Source of the DNA: Luscinia megarhynchos
Taxonomy: Eukaryota; Chordata; Aves; Passeriformes; Turdidae
Assembly: GCA_034336665.1 (NCBI GenBank)
Contig: CM067589.1
Span: 3,687,290-3,751,289, forward strand
Length of the DNA: 64,000 bases
Direction: 5' to 3'
Each line of letters starts with the position of its first letter. Within the stretch, counting starts at the first letter, position 1. A model generated the notes under the pieces. That model searched no databases and had not been told where the DNA came from. It saw nothing but the letters and a program-made list of their open reading frames with translations. Of this stretch, positions 1 through 12,179 are shown in pieces. The translations under genes and the position numbers were made by a program.

Positions 1-276
1 ACTTTCAGCAGTATATTTGTCAAAGTATCTGAATTTAGAAGTGAGACAGAAAAACACCTACTACTGTCAAAATGCTGTCACACACCATTTGATGGGCAGC
101 CACACAGCTGGGCTACCAAAAAAAGCAGTAACACTTTTTTAACATGACCAGGAGCACATAAACTAAAATTATGGATTTACAGGAAAAAGCTGTATATTGC
201 TGATAGGTAAAAACATGAAAAGAACAGGAGAAAACCACCAGAAATCAAAATGTACTGGGTTTCTCTTAAATGTTAC

Positions 277-443
277 CTGCTCCAAGCTGACACTGCCTGT
301 GCTCTTGCACTGCCTCCTGCACAGGTTTTGTCTTTTCAGAGGGAGTTTTGTTCTTCAGAACACTGTCACACTCAGGGCCTTTCTCCACATCCAATCTCTT
401 TGTTAAAGAGGATTTAGAAGATGGAAGCAACAATTCTGGAGAC
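277..443 (-). CDS. BRCA1: BRCA1 exon 14, last exon in window
   Basis: One open frame runs between an AG acceptor and a strong donor (GCAG|GTAACA). It reads SPELLLPSSKSSLTKR, then LDVEKGPECDSVLKNK, and ends CQLGA. Similarity to human is weak, as expected for this disordered Ser/Thr stretch. Two acceptors are possible: AG at 445-444 (used here, in phase with exon 13) or CAG ending at 436 (starting at 435). The following exons and BRCT repeats are off the left edge. Confidence 0.65.
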
Positions 444-3400
444 CTTGAGAGAGGGAAATTGATTTTAATACCCTTTTTGCTCTTCTAAATATCAGAAAAA
501 TGTAGCAACAGTGAAACTACTGTAATTTCCCAGAAGGTCAGAGATACTTAAGATTCTTTTTTTAAAATAAACATTTAGAAATAAACATAAAAGCCCCCAA
601 AACTTCAAAAAAAACCATTGACCTGTTTTTTTCTTTCCTTGTTTGCTCCTTTTCAAATGCTCCCTCAGTACTGGAAGGTGGCAGCTCCCTATGGACAGGT
701 AAAACTGCACAGTTCTGACTTCCATTCTGCTTCAGCACTGCTTCAAGTGCAGCCATTTCTTGCTGAAGTTTTTTCAGGCTGTTTTGCATAGCATTCTTCT
801 GCTGCAAAGGAGGCACAAGTATGCCAACATAAGCAAACTCAGGATTAATTTCTTCAACAAACACTTGAAAATTAGAACTAGCAAAATAGTTTTGAATTAA
901 GTTTTTTGCCACGTGTTCAAAGAGTGACTATGATGCATTTACTGTAACTGCACACATCCCTCACCAGAAGCAAGAACACCTAAACAACCACATATTCATT
1001 TTGCCACTCAGGTTATTTCAGTTTAGATGGCTCAGAGTTTGATCAATCAGAAAACAACTCCTGCACAAATTTATTTGAAAGTAATTTAGTCCAAACTCCA
1101 TTAGTAGCTCAATCCATGATGTTCATTATTAAATTTTAAATTGAGTCTTCATTTTCCACCATTACTTAAAAGCCTCAAAGATTATTTAAAGGACTAAAAC
1201 ATATCATAATATTCTTCCTTATGTTCCCCCTCAAAAATTACATTACATGATCAAAAACATGCCACAGGCAGGCCCTCATAAGAATAGCTCAGGGTTCCAA
1301 AGGACATTTTAAAAAACCCAAACCCTTCACTTTACATGATGAAGCAATTTCCACAGAACTGCATATTCCATTTGTAGCTCCAGCACTGGCACCATGTGGA
1401 GCCTCTTTGTTACTGAACCCATAAAAATCCCCAAGCAAACAGAAAACCATCACCACACAACAACCCAAAACCCCCCACCCATCCTGCCATTAACCCTTTC
1501 AGCCCAGGCACACCCCAGTATCTCCATGAAGCTCCAGCAGAAGCAATGTCCTGCCAGCTGGCTACATTTTACATTGATGCTGTAAACAGAAGAAGCACCC
1601 ATAAAGCACAAAATTAAATTCACTTTTTTTTTGACATACATAAAACCCATAGGGCCTGATAATGCTGAAGAGAGAGCTGGCATAAGATTTATCTTAAAGT
1701 CACACAGGACAAAGAAAAACCCCAAAGAAAAACAAAAAAACCCAAGCCCCTAACCCTCAAATCACTCAATACATAAAGTCAGGATTTTTACAGCAGACAA
1801 AAAATACACTGCTGGACACACCTCTCATTAGACACTGCCTGCTGGGACTTGTGTCTGTAATACTCTAATATAGAATTATTTGATTTAATCTTTACACATA
1901 GAAGTCTCAGTGCTTCTAAATATCATATTGTAACAAATCTAATCCTTATCACCAAATCCTTATAAATTTCTATCAGTAAAGCTTTTAAATATAGGGAGCT
2001 GACATTTCCAGCATTGGACAAGTGTGGAGATGCATTAATTAGCATCCCCCACAATTAAGCCCTGCAACCAAGAGCACATCACCAGCTGTGGCCATTGCAG
2101 TGTAAGGTCAGCAGATGAGGCAAAATTGGACAAATAATGGCATAGAAGCAGCTCTACAGTTCTTCATCAATTATCCTTTTGGAAGTAATTTAGTGGCAAA
2201 GGATTATGATGAAAGAAGTTTTCCAGTGTATTAACTTCACAGCTTGCATGTGCTTGCTTATCTCCTGGAATGCAAGCTGCTTCTGGCATTCAGTGCATGA
2301 ACTCACCCACCTGTGTAGTGAGGATTTCCTCCTGAGAGAATGGTCCACAGGAATCTTCTACAATACTTATTTCACTGTCAGATCCAGATCCAGCTTCACC
2401 TTGAAGAAGGTGGGAAAAAACTCCCTAGGTTAAAGAAAAAACTCCACCAAACAACCACAAACCAACCAACATTATCCATAATCTATTAGCATGTAGAGGT
2501 TTTAGAGAACTAATAACTTTAACACTAAAGTAACAAGTTTTGAAAATGTTGAAGTTACAAGGACAGATCTCCTGTAAGTGAACATTTCAAAGAATACCAT
2601 GTCACACACGTGACAAAGTAAACAGAATTCAGTGTTTCAACAGGGAAACATTTACAAAGGCCATAAAAAGGGCAAAATATTCACTACAAAATTCTACAGC
2701 CAATTTCAACAAACATTTCCTCTGGGGTGAAAGCCTGGATAGGCTGTGAAATTTTGCTGACAATGCAAGTATCACATTGCAGACAAAGAATGAGCATTTC
2801 CCTCAAACAGGAATTCCCACCAGACAGTCAGTCTAGTGCCCACTCTGTTCACTTCTGATCTGAACAAAAAAAAAATGGAAGAACATTATTTTCAGGAAAT
2901 AAACCACTGAAGGCTTTTTGTTTGATTGTTTAAGGCTGATACATTCTTCTAGAAGAGCAAGCACCCCTTAAATACAGAACAAAGTTTCCACACAAACACC
3001 AAAAATTTTGGTGTAAGGACATTATAAACACAGCTGCAGAGAGAAAAATCTTGGTTTGTACCTAGGTTTGCCCCCATGTCTGGGTCCTCTTGGCATTCAT
3101 CTTTGCTTGTCTTCAGCCCTTCATTAAAATTCTGAGAAGTTTCTTTACTGTCATTTACACTGTTCATATTTTTGGACTCATGAGCTTGTGGTAAATCTTT
3201 CTTGAGTTCTTGTGCTCCATTAGGTGATTCTTCAGACATGTTGGACTGGGAAGAAAATAAGTTGACAGAGCATTCTGACCCCTGGCTTGGTGAAACACAC
3301 ACATTACTTAGGGCAGCTTCAGGCACTTTCTGCACAATATTGTCATTGCTCACACTGTGAGGGAACATGCTGGGACTCACTGGACACTCTACCAAAGATG

Positions 3401-6400
3401 CCACTTGTTTATCAGTCTGCAAAGGTGTGCTTACTGATTTGCTGAAGATTAATGCCTGAAAGCATGGCAAGTCTTCATCCTCACAGGACTCCTCATCTGA
3501 AGATGGCAGTTTCTGCACTCGTCTTCGAGACTTTTGAATATCTTGAGATCTTGGCTCAGAACTTGCATTTCTATTGTGCAGTTCTTTTCCCAGGACATTG
3601 TCACCTTTTACAAACACTGCAGATTGTTCTTTCCTATCAGTTTCACACAAACTGGTGTCCTCAATATCAGTATCAGAGCACAGTAAACCATCAGGGGTTT
3701 CAGACAAACCTCTAAGATCATGGTTCTCTCTAACAGGTTCTTCCAGAGCCTCTGCAGCTGAAGACTTGGGTATTGCTGTGCTAACAGTTTGGGCTGCTTG
3801 TTCTTCATTCCCCTTTACAGGTGTTTCTTTTTTCTTTTGCTGCTTTTTGTCCCAGTGACTTCACAGCTGAATTCAGCAGGGCTTTGCTCACAAGTTGCAG
3901 GACAAATCATTGATGTGGATTGAAAATGTAGAATTGGTCCTTTGCAATCAACAACTTCAGTCTTTCCTGCCTGATTGCTTTCTGAACTGAAGCTGATTTC
4001 CTGATCTGAATTTAAATCATTTTGTCTGGAATCATCATGCTCTGTGTTACTCTGATCACTCTGGCTTCCACCACTTTTGATGGGATTCTGTCTCAACTCA
4101 CTTTCTATCCCTATCTCTGGCTTTTCATTGTCCTGCTCTTCTTGTAGCAATCTGTTCTTGTGCTCAGTCTGAGCAGTCCCTGTTCTTGCTGGTGTCAGAG
4201 TCCCTTCCTCTGCAGCCTGTGAAATGTCATCCCTGTGCTCTCCTGTGCTGACAGCAGAGCAAGGCACAGGATCAATATGGGCAGACTCACAGGCCTTAAG
4301 CCTCTCTTTCTCAGAAACCCTGCTCAAGTTTTGAGCAGCTGTTTTCTCCTCTTGCAAGCTTTCTGGTTGTAATTGTTTGGTAGCCTTATTTTGTACCTGA
4401 GCAGCACATGGTAGAGTTAAGGTTTCAGAAGGAGGATCTTTCACTGCATGTGCCTGCCTGGGAGTCTGAAAAAGGCTGAAGGATGAGCGCTTCGAATGCC
4501 TAAATATATTTCGCAGATACTCAGTGTCTAAGTCACTGTCCTCAGCTTCCTTAGTCAATTCCAAAACATTTTTAGCCATTGGCAACTTTTCAGTTCTGAA
4601 GTCCCCTGGAACACTTTGTGGATCATGCCCACATTCCTGGGGACAAGCAGCAGGTGATTCAGACACCTCTTCAGTCTTTTGAGAAGCAGTTTGCCCAGCA
4701 GACACTGAAGGAGGTTGAAGGAGGAGAGGGCTGCCTAGGATTTCACTGTCTTGAGAACTTGTGTCAGGCACAGTGGAACCACAGTTTGAAGGCAGACGTG
4801 AAGGATTGAACAGACTTCTTCCAGCTTCTGCAGTGCCAGGTAAATTCTTTAGACCAACATGCATTTCATTTGCTTCCAGATCACCTCCCTCCAAATTAGT
4901 GACTGGTCTGTAACTCGACTCATCTTGAGGCTCACACAGGTTTTTGCATTTAGCAGAGTGAGCCGCCCCACTCCTTTGGTCTCCAGAGACAGACCTTCCA
5001 TGGTCACTGTTATTCTCTTTTGCCCCCTCTACGTCTTTCTTTGTTTCTTTTTTCATTTCTGCAGAAAGTAACTGAAGCCTTCTGCTGCGTCTGACTGGAT
5101 TTTGCTCAGAGTCAGCTTTCCTGGGCTCCCCACTGCTTGGATAGCTGTCAATCTGGGGCTCAGCTGCATCAGGGAAAACAGAGTCTCTATCCACTACTAA
5201 CTGTAGAGAACACATAGTTCTACTAGAATGCCTGCATCTTTTTGCTGCAGAACCTCTTTTTTTGGTGCTTTTCTGATCACAGTTATGCATTTCTGGGTCC
5301 CCATCACAGCTCTTGGCAGTGACCTTCTCAGGAGCTTTTTTCAATGTGGACTCTCCTCCTTCCCCAAGATCTATTAGTGTATTATTTGCCCTATTCTGAG
5401 AGAGGTGACTCTCATTAACAGCAACACTTCCATCACATCTTTTCTTTCCAGCATCTCCAAGGCCCCTATCATTACTTTGAGGGCCCCCATCTGCCTCTTC
5501 TGTATCTTTTTTCTGGATGAAATTCTCAGGTTGCAGGACACAGGCAGACTTTCTCTTTCGTTTGAGTCTGTCTTTGCTGAAATTCTTCAGGCATTTATCA
5601 GCAGCCACATCTTCCTTTCTCCTAGTAGGCAAGATGGCTCTCAAGGTAGAAGGGGGATTTGATTTCCTCCCTCTTTTGTACGTTCTTCCAAATATTTTGT
5701 CTTCGATGCTTTCTGCAGTTTGATTTGATTGCCTCTTTTTTCCTTCCACTGCTGCAATTTCCATGGAATCTGCCATAGGGTCAGTCTTTTCTGAAATACA
5801 GGACTCTTTATCTGATAAACACAGCTCTCCTTCACCTGAAACATCAGCTGATGCAGCAGATTCATCCAAGGAAGAACTGGAAGACAAAATCTCATTGCTT
5901 TTCGAAAACCATTCGTTGACTTTCTGAATACTCTGCTTCAGTCTCTTCTTGGAGACTTTATTTGAGGTGGCAGAGTGAAGTGTCTCTGGCTGAGGTACCT
6001 GCTCCAGAGGAAGTTCTTGGTCATGGAAAGAGTCACTCTCAGGTTCACATGCCTCTACAGCTTCTACATTTTGTACATCAGTATCTATTCCCTTGCTTTT
6101 ATCCAGCCTGCCCTCTGAGATATCTTCTAAATCAAACTCTCTGTTTTCTCTGTCGTACTGGGTTTGCTGCTCATCCATTTCTTCTGTGTTCTTAAAGAAT
6201 GATGTGTCCCCATCCACTGTGGGACTGGCACCACCTATTCTGTCACACTGCTCTGGGAGCAGGTCTACAGCAAGAACATTTAAAGGAGAACTCTGGCATT
6301 CAGTAATGTTCACTTGGTCAGGTTTGGCACATTCAGCGATGCCCTGAGTGCTTTTCTTGCTCAAGCATCCCTTTGAGAAATCACTTTCACCTGTTAGATT

Positions 6401-9400
6401 TACAGGTAGAATAAATTATTAACCTCTATTTTACACACACATGCACAATAACAAGCTTAATGGCTACTTTGTTTTAAAAGAACTGCTCTTATTTCCCTCC
6501 CAACCAGAATATTACACTGCACAAATCTCCCTCTAGAGAAAGGCAGAAAGATCATATTGCATATTCTTCTAAATAATTAGATGAATTACCAGCCAATGCT
6601 TTTTCATGTGTAATATGGCTCATGCAGAATAGATTAAGTTTTGTACTTTGATCAAGTTACTTTTCTTCCTTTCTGTTCCTGTGCATAGAACATCCACATT
6701 TTAAGTATTTAGGCTACAGGAATAGTCTTGTATTAGCTGTAGGCATCAACAGAACTACATCATACAAGACTGCAAGCATATATATAAAATCATGTGAAAT
6801 AAAATGTTAACTTGTGGTATCTTTCAAACTTAATCACCTTTGTCACCAAAATATCAACTCACCTGTGACATTTGGGAGCGTTATGTCTTTGGCACACAGC
6901 TTGTCAGGCTGTGCACTGCAAGAATTTTCATTTCCTTTCTCAGCACTCTCAAGTTCTTCCAGCCTTACTTCAGGAGAAACCTGAACTGCTCCTCTGTCTT
7001 CAAACCTGTTGGGAAAGGAAATCTACTTTCATTACAGATAAAACCATAATAGACACAATAGAAGATAATACTTATTTTTCCCTTTTTGCTCTCTGAAATA
7101 GTTTCTGGAGAAGTCAAGCTACATGATAGACATTCACCACAACAGAACTCTTCAGTTCCAGGCCATTTCTTTAAAAGATTCTCTCTTGCAATCCTGAATT
7201 TAGCATTTACTTTCTAAAGCACTTTTCTATGGAAAATCTATGTCCACAACACACCATTTAGAAAACAGTTTCAAGGTGTGCAATATTGCAAACTGTTGGA
7301 ATTCAGCTGCCCATTCTACCCTATGTCTTCAAAGATGAAAACCATTTGTCAGCTTGAGAATTCTATCAGTCCCATGCTAAGAAATCAGAACAGAGGAAAT
7401 GAGGATATTGAACTACTGTCTTTAGAAAATATTAATTTCTTAATCACCTTTACTTACCCAGTTTTGGTTGCCTGTTTAAAAAACTCTTCAGATGATTCAG
7501 AGCCTGAAAACAAATAATCTGTTACTCTGGTGGGAATGATTCAGAGGAAGGTGACTTGCCTGATTCAGTGGTTATTATCACATACATGCCTACTCCTTTC
7601 TAGAGCTAGATGCTTTCAACTTTTAGCAGATGAAATCAAGTTCAATTGTGAAGTATTTTACCTAATTATAATGATTTCTATATATAACTATCTACATGTC
7701 TCCAGCATAAAACTGTGTTTAAATACAGAGACTGGTAACAGACTGGTATCTAAGAGTTAATCAATAAAGGTTACTTTCTAATTTCTAAATTTATACACAA
7801 AACAGCTACTAACATTTAGAATTTTGAGCTGAAAATCAGAGAAACATATTCAAATGTCTCTCACAGATCCTTTGATCCTGGCAGATGCAATAAGGAAAAA
7901 AGTGAGGAAACAAATGCCACCCATTAAAATCAGCAATTCCTTCCTTGAAGGAACAGCATAAAAAATAAGCTATGTGTGGCATCTGTCTTGTTTCTCATAA
8001 AAATCAACACCAGATACAATAAAATTCTGAAAAGCTTGGACAGAAAGCAAAAAAATATTAACATCTCAAATAGATTTCATTTTCATCTTAAGCACTGGTG
8101 ACAGGCTTGGTATTCTTCAGGAAACAGGGGCTACCTTTAGCTGTAACAGCTATAATTTTCTGCACATCTTGGAACATCTTCTCTGGATCTTGTGCACCAA
8201 GGCTTAAGGGCTCACTACAGCAGCATTATTTGCCATGATATAATAAACTATGTTAAAAACCCTTTGGATTTACCAACTTAGAATTGTCCATAATTTGTCC
8301 CCTCATTGTCATTTTGGGTGTTAAGGAGAAATTAGTGTTCATAAACACTTTGAACATAATCACCTTTCATTACTTTGAAAGCATTGTACATTGGATCAAC
8401 TAGTGTGGATTTACAACAGATCTTACCAAACTCTATATAAGTACCCTTTTGAGAATCAGATTTCTGGGGCTTGTTTCTTGGGTGGCACATTTTGGCATCT
8501 GTAAGGTGAATATTCAGACTAGCTTCTTGCTGACAGGAAAATAGAAAGGAATAGTTATTTACAACAAAAAAAATCATAGCTATTTAAACTTTAACAGGGG
8601 GCTGATTTAAATGCTTAGTTCATATGCATTGGTACCTTCTATGCACAATAGAAGTAATTTATCATATTGACATCAGTAATTAAATGTGTCAATAGAAACA
8701 ACCTATCATGCATTTAACAGATCAAATCATTAACAGTTTGATCTTACATTCTGTATTGTCTAACATTCTATTCAGCATTAAGCAGATGAAAACAGAAACA
8801 ATATTTATGCCATGGACAGTCACACACACAGCAATTGCTCCAAGGTGGGAAATGCCTTATGAATCCTAAGTTATGATCTTACCCCTAAAAATGTAAAAAC
8901 CCCACAAGCAGGTAGACAGCCTCATGAAACAAGCAGGTGGAACAAGTTTTCAATCCTAGTTTCAGTAACAGACTGTATTATGGCAATATTATGTATAAGT
9001 TCAGGTCATTTTATGCAAGCATCTTTCTCAAGTAGGTAAGGAAGACAAAAATACACAAATGTCCTTGTCCAGAATATTACTCAGGTCAAACAACAGTCTG
9101 AGATCAACCCAAAATCTCCTGTTTCATTCTTTCATGTATATGCACATATACACATTCCACATACATTTTTAAACAATCCACGAAAATAAATCGGGAAAAA
9201 ACAGTTACCAAGGTGATGTTTTCTTGTTCACTGCCTTTAGCACTTTTTCTCCTGTTTCTGAAGCCCTTACTTTGGATGACAGAACTTTCTTTACACAGGG
9301 ACTCAGCAGCAGTGGCTTCCGTGGATGTTTGAGGAAAGTGATGACTCTTTAAAACTAAAACATGTTATTAGGTAAAAAAAGATAATTTTTTTACACTGAG

Positions 9401-11743
9401 TACGACTCAAGTATTACATATTAATGAAACAGACTTGTGTAAACCCTGTCACTTAGTGCACATACAGCTAAAATATGTTTATCCAAGAAAGAAATCTTGT
9501 TGAATTACTAATCTGATTATTCTAAGTGTTCATCAAGTAATAAGCAAAATCTTGATCCTGCCAATTAATTTTCTCAACCAGTTTTGGTTATATAGATAAT
9601 CCAGCAAGAGCAGGATCTAATTCTAGTTATTTTAGAATGTCTGAGCAAGTTGAAAATAATTAAAAAATAAAGTCTATTTTTATAGCAGAATATACAAAAC
9701 ACTACCATCTGCCTCCAACCACAATGTCTGATTTAGCAAAATATAAACAAGCACATGCCTGACTTGCCAATACTCTAACAACACCTTTAACAAGGCACTG
9801 AGTTCTAGAAAGGGGAAATTTGGATTCCCTGAGGATCCATCTGAGTGGGATGAGTTAACAAACATGAGTTTGTTACAGCATCTGCTAATTCAGGCTCTGA
9901 GACTGTTTAACAAATTAAAACTGCAAGGTTGGGCATAATCAAAAGCAGGACTTTTCCTCACAGTTACAGATTAAACATGGTTTGATACACCATCAAACAC
10001 ACACAGTAAAATTGTTCAAGAGGTTTTTCTAAGAAAATATTGGAAACTTAATGGAACTTATGCCTCTAGATCCAAGAAAAAAACCTTTTGATAATTCTTC
10101 CCATATTTATTACTGCACAGTAAATGGGATACCTTGTAAACAATCATGATATGTCAAAACCTTATTTTAAAAAAAATAAAAATTGGGGGCATACATTCAC
10201 AACACTTACACTTCACTCCAGTGTCAAGCTCAAAAGCACGGATAGTTTCCAACAGTCCTTCAATTAGTTGCTTAAATTTGGAATTTTCTTTCAGACTTCT
10301 GAAATAACATCAGAACTTCAGTTATTTTAAGACAAATGAACTCCTGTTCATTTATAGGATAACTATAAATATTTCCTGAATTTTGGCTGGACCAAAAAAG
10401 GGGTAAAACTCCAAAATGGAAGATGAGACAATAAGAAAATGTTGTCAAGGAATAACAACACAATTCCCTCAAACAACCCTTACTATGGGAATTGAAACTA
10501 TCACAAAAGTGAACATATAATTTTCTCATACAGGTTTAGTAGAGAGAAATCAGTTGCAAGGATTAAACACCAATAGCACAGACATTTGTTAAGAGAGGTG
10601 TGATCACCTGGAAAAAGCTCACATTGAGGCAAGATACTACATTTACTCCTTCAGAAACAGACAGCTTACTTTAAAAAACACCTTTTCTTCTGTATTTCAG
10701 TCCCATGCTAATATATTTTAAGCCTATTGTTAGTCTTTGCTCAAACACCTCATCCTCCAGCCCCCTTACAAACAGCATTCCTCACCTCTTGGTAACTTCA
10801 GTCTTACACAGAGGACACTCCACCACACCTTTTTTCTTTTTGCTGATAAGTTTGAACATGCAGAACCTAGAAAGAAAGAACACTTGTGATGGTAACAAGA
10901 GAGGGATTTTATTTTTCCTAAATCTGAGTGTGCACATTCAACACTTAGAGAATCAAGTATGCATTCTTGTTCTGGTGTTAACTGGTCCCCTTTGACACGT
11001 TTGTAATCTGCACTTCTCTCTTCTATAGAATTGACTTTTTCCCCTCAAGTAGCTATGCATGAAATTATCAAACATCATTAGCACTGAAGAAGCATATATG
11101 GCAATTAAAACCTGTATATATGGAATTCAAAATTAAAAACTCAAAACCATTATATATGAAAATTAAGAATTGCATTGCACTTGCAAGTTTTCATACCCAC
11201 CTGCAGAATATGTGATCACATTTTGTTGAAACAGGCTCTTGTACCACATCCAAGCTACAAAGAGGGAAACAAAAACAAGAGCACTGAGGTTTTAGACACT
11301 GAGGAGCCAGACTTCAACCAGAACCTTTGCTATTTCAGCATTTGCTTGCATTAAAGAACTACATTTACCTTTCAGAGAAAAGGGACAAAAACCCACATAT
11401 TTTTTCCCCCCTCACTCAATAGAGGACTCACATATTCGGATTTTAATAGAAAAGCAAAATTTACTACAATATAAGAGCAAAATATAAGTTTTTTCTTGCA
11501 CTTTCTCATTTGAGCCTTACAGATCATCAACATGTTTAGTCCTAAGCACAAATCTCTTTGCTTTCTGGTAAGGCATAGAACTGACAAAGCATTTTCAAAG
11601 AAATGAGATAAAAACAACAAAGCCTTCAAAAATTCCCTACACTGATATTATTCCCTGACATACCATATAGGGCACTCCAAGTTCTTCTGCATAGCTGAAA
11701 GCACATTTTGCACTTGTCCAATAGTAATCACTGGGAAGTCCAT
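277..11743 (-). CDS. BRCA1: BRCA1, partial (start codon to exon 14; BRCT end outside window)
   Basis: Breast-cancer susceptibility protein 1: nuclear E3 ubiquitin ligase (with BARD1) and scaffold for homologous-recombination repair. Coding exons, human numbering, minus strand: e2 11664-11743, e3 11201-11254, e5 10786-10866, e6 10210-10298, e7 9209-9354, e8 8427-8529, e9 7458-7503, e10 6863-7005, e11 3062-6390, e12 2311-2399, e13 623-801, e14 277-443. Every junction has AG/GT ends and phases are consistent, apart from one apparent frameshift in e11. Exons 2, 3, 6, 9 and 12 have the lengths I recall for human (80 coding, 54, 89, 46, 89 nt). About 1,500 codons are present. The BRCT repeats would lie left of base 1. 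The start ATG matches human by position and by the following MDxxxI..VQNV context. Confidence 0.96.
623..2399 (-). CDS. BRCA1: BRCA1 exons 12-13, PALB2-binding coiled coil
   Basis: Exon 12 (2311-2399, 89 nt) reads GEAGSGSDSEISIVEDSCGP and ends EEILTTQ, matching human GEAASGCESETSVSED...DILTTQ. Exon 13 (623-801) reads QKNAMQNSLKKLQQEMAALE then AVLKQNGSQ, the heptad coiled coil that binds PALB2 in human BRCA1; the LQQEM.ALEAVL core is retained. The exon 13 donor (AACAG|GTCAATGG) gives phase 2, whereas I recall phase 1 in human. An A7 run at 626-632 just before the donor makes this boundary less certain. The 1.5-kb intron between them is unique-looking AT-rich sequence. Confidence 0.88.
3062..6390 (-). 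CDS. BRCA1: BRCA1 large central exon 11, with an apparent 1-nt frame break
   Basis: About 1,110 codons of mostly disordered, acidic, Ser-rich sequence. Human-like landmarks, in order: IQKVNEWFSKSNEIL (about 5920-5880), NIEDKIFGRTYKRGRK and LKRKRKSACVLQPENFIQK (the two nuclear-localisation regions), EDSDLDTEYLRNIFRHSKR (near 4500), SETPDGLLCSDTDIEDTS (near 3700) and RRVQKLPSSDEESCEDEDLPC (near 3500). The acceptor AG is at 6392-6391. The donor after 3062 (AAC CTA G|GT) is at the same codon as human. The frame ends in TAA at 3817-3815, and a second frame carries the conserved remainder. The switch maps to a T6 run (A6 in sense) at 3828-3833. One more base there would restore a single frame. Confidence 0.93.
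3828..3833 (-). other. BRCA1: Apparent frameshift site in BRCA1 exon 11 (A6 homopolymer)
   Basis: In sense, AAAAG-AAAAAA-GAAACACCTGTAA closes the upstream frame 11 bases after the run. The next frame reads ETPVKGNEEQAAQTVSTAIP, which resembles human GNENIPSTVSTI, so coding similarity continues across the break. An A7 run would give KRKKETPVK. A one-base homopolymer undercount is the simplest explanation; a true null allele is possible. No vertebrate-sized intron can bridge it (the only GT...AG pair is 38 nt). Confidence 0.8.
6863..10298 (-). CDS. BRCA1: BRCA1 exons 6-10
   Basis: Exon 6 (10210-10298) gives SLKENSKFKQLIEGLLETIRA then FELDTGVK, the helix following the RING. Exon 7 (9209-9354) includes a GFRNRRKSAK motif like human GYRNRAKRL. 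Exon 8 (8427-8529) ends GTYIEFG like human SVYIELG. Exon 9 (7458-7503, 46 nt) reads SESSEEFFKQATKTG, and exon 10 (6863-7005) is acidic and fast-diverging. Phases run 2, 1, 0, 1, 2, 1 from exon 5 onward, with no interruption. Introns between these exons are AT-rich with no other gene evident. Confidence 0.9.
10786..11254 (-). CDS. BRCA1: BRCA1 exons 3 and 5, rest of the RING finger
   Basis: Exon 3 (11201-11254) reads CLDVVQEPVSTKCDHIFCR and exon 5 (10786-10866) continues FCMFKLISKKKKG then VVECPLCKTEVTKR. With exon 2 this completes the C3HC4 set (two Cys in exon 2, then C, H, C, C, and the final CPLC pair), so a working E2-binding RING is predicted. Exon 5 is one codon longer than I recall for human (81 against 78 nt). 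The extra residue falls in the lysine-rich loop between the third and fourth ligand pairs. Confidence 0.94.
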
Positions 11744-11763
11744 CCTTCACATCCAAAAATAGC
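11664..11763 (-). CDS. BRCA1: BRCA1 exon 2, initiator ATG and first RING cysteines
   Basis: The acceptor AG is at 11765-11764, followed by about 20 nt of 5' UTR. The ATG is at 11743-11741, and a GT donor follows base 11664. The translation starts MDFPVITIGQVQNVLSAMQK and continues NLECPI plus a split cysteine codon. It therefore carries the first two zinc ligands (C-x2-C) and the helix that pairs with BARD1. The 80 coding bases equal the human exon. The non-coding first exon must lie further right, but I could not place it. Confidence 0.95.
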
Positions 11764-12179
11764 CTAGAGAAAAACAAATTATTATCAGCTTTGTTCCTGC
11801 AAAAGATCCTGTTGTGTCCCGTGACTATGCTCTCTCCCACACAGCTCTGCTCTAAGTGCAGAACGCTACCAAACGCGTCGCTGTTTTAATTTAAGCAACA
11901 CTTTCAAGTACAGAGGGGCTCTTACTCTGAGCCTCGAGTTAAAAACTCTCGAGGGTCTCATACCCAAAGCAGCGCCCAGAGAAATGTTCAGGTGAAACTC
12001 AGCAAGGGCACAGAACAGCGAGAGCGAGGGGGAACAGCAGCAAAGCAGAGGGCAGGCAGGCTCTGGAAAGGAACCTGGGCGTACCCACACGAAAACAAAG
12101 AGAAACCGCCCGAGCTTCCCGTGGCGGCAGCGAGGCCTGTCCGCAGGCTGAGGCGAAGCGTCCGTACGGGCGGAGGCAG

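Noticed and set aside
3815..3852. A 38-nt GT...AG micro-intron that would reconnect the two BRCA1 exon 11 frames
   Set aside because: Far below the vertebrate intron minimum, and it would remove sequence that aligns with human BRCA1. A homopolymer indel explains the break better.
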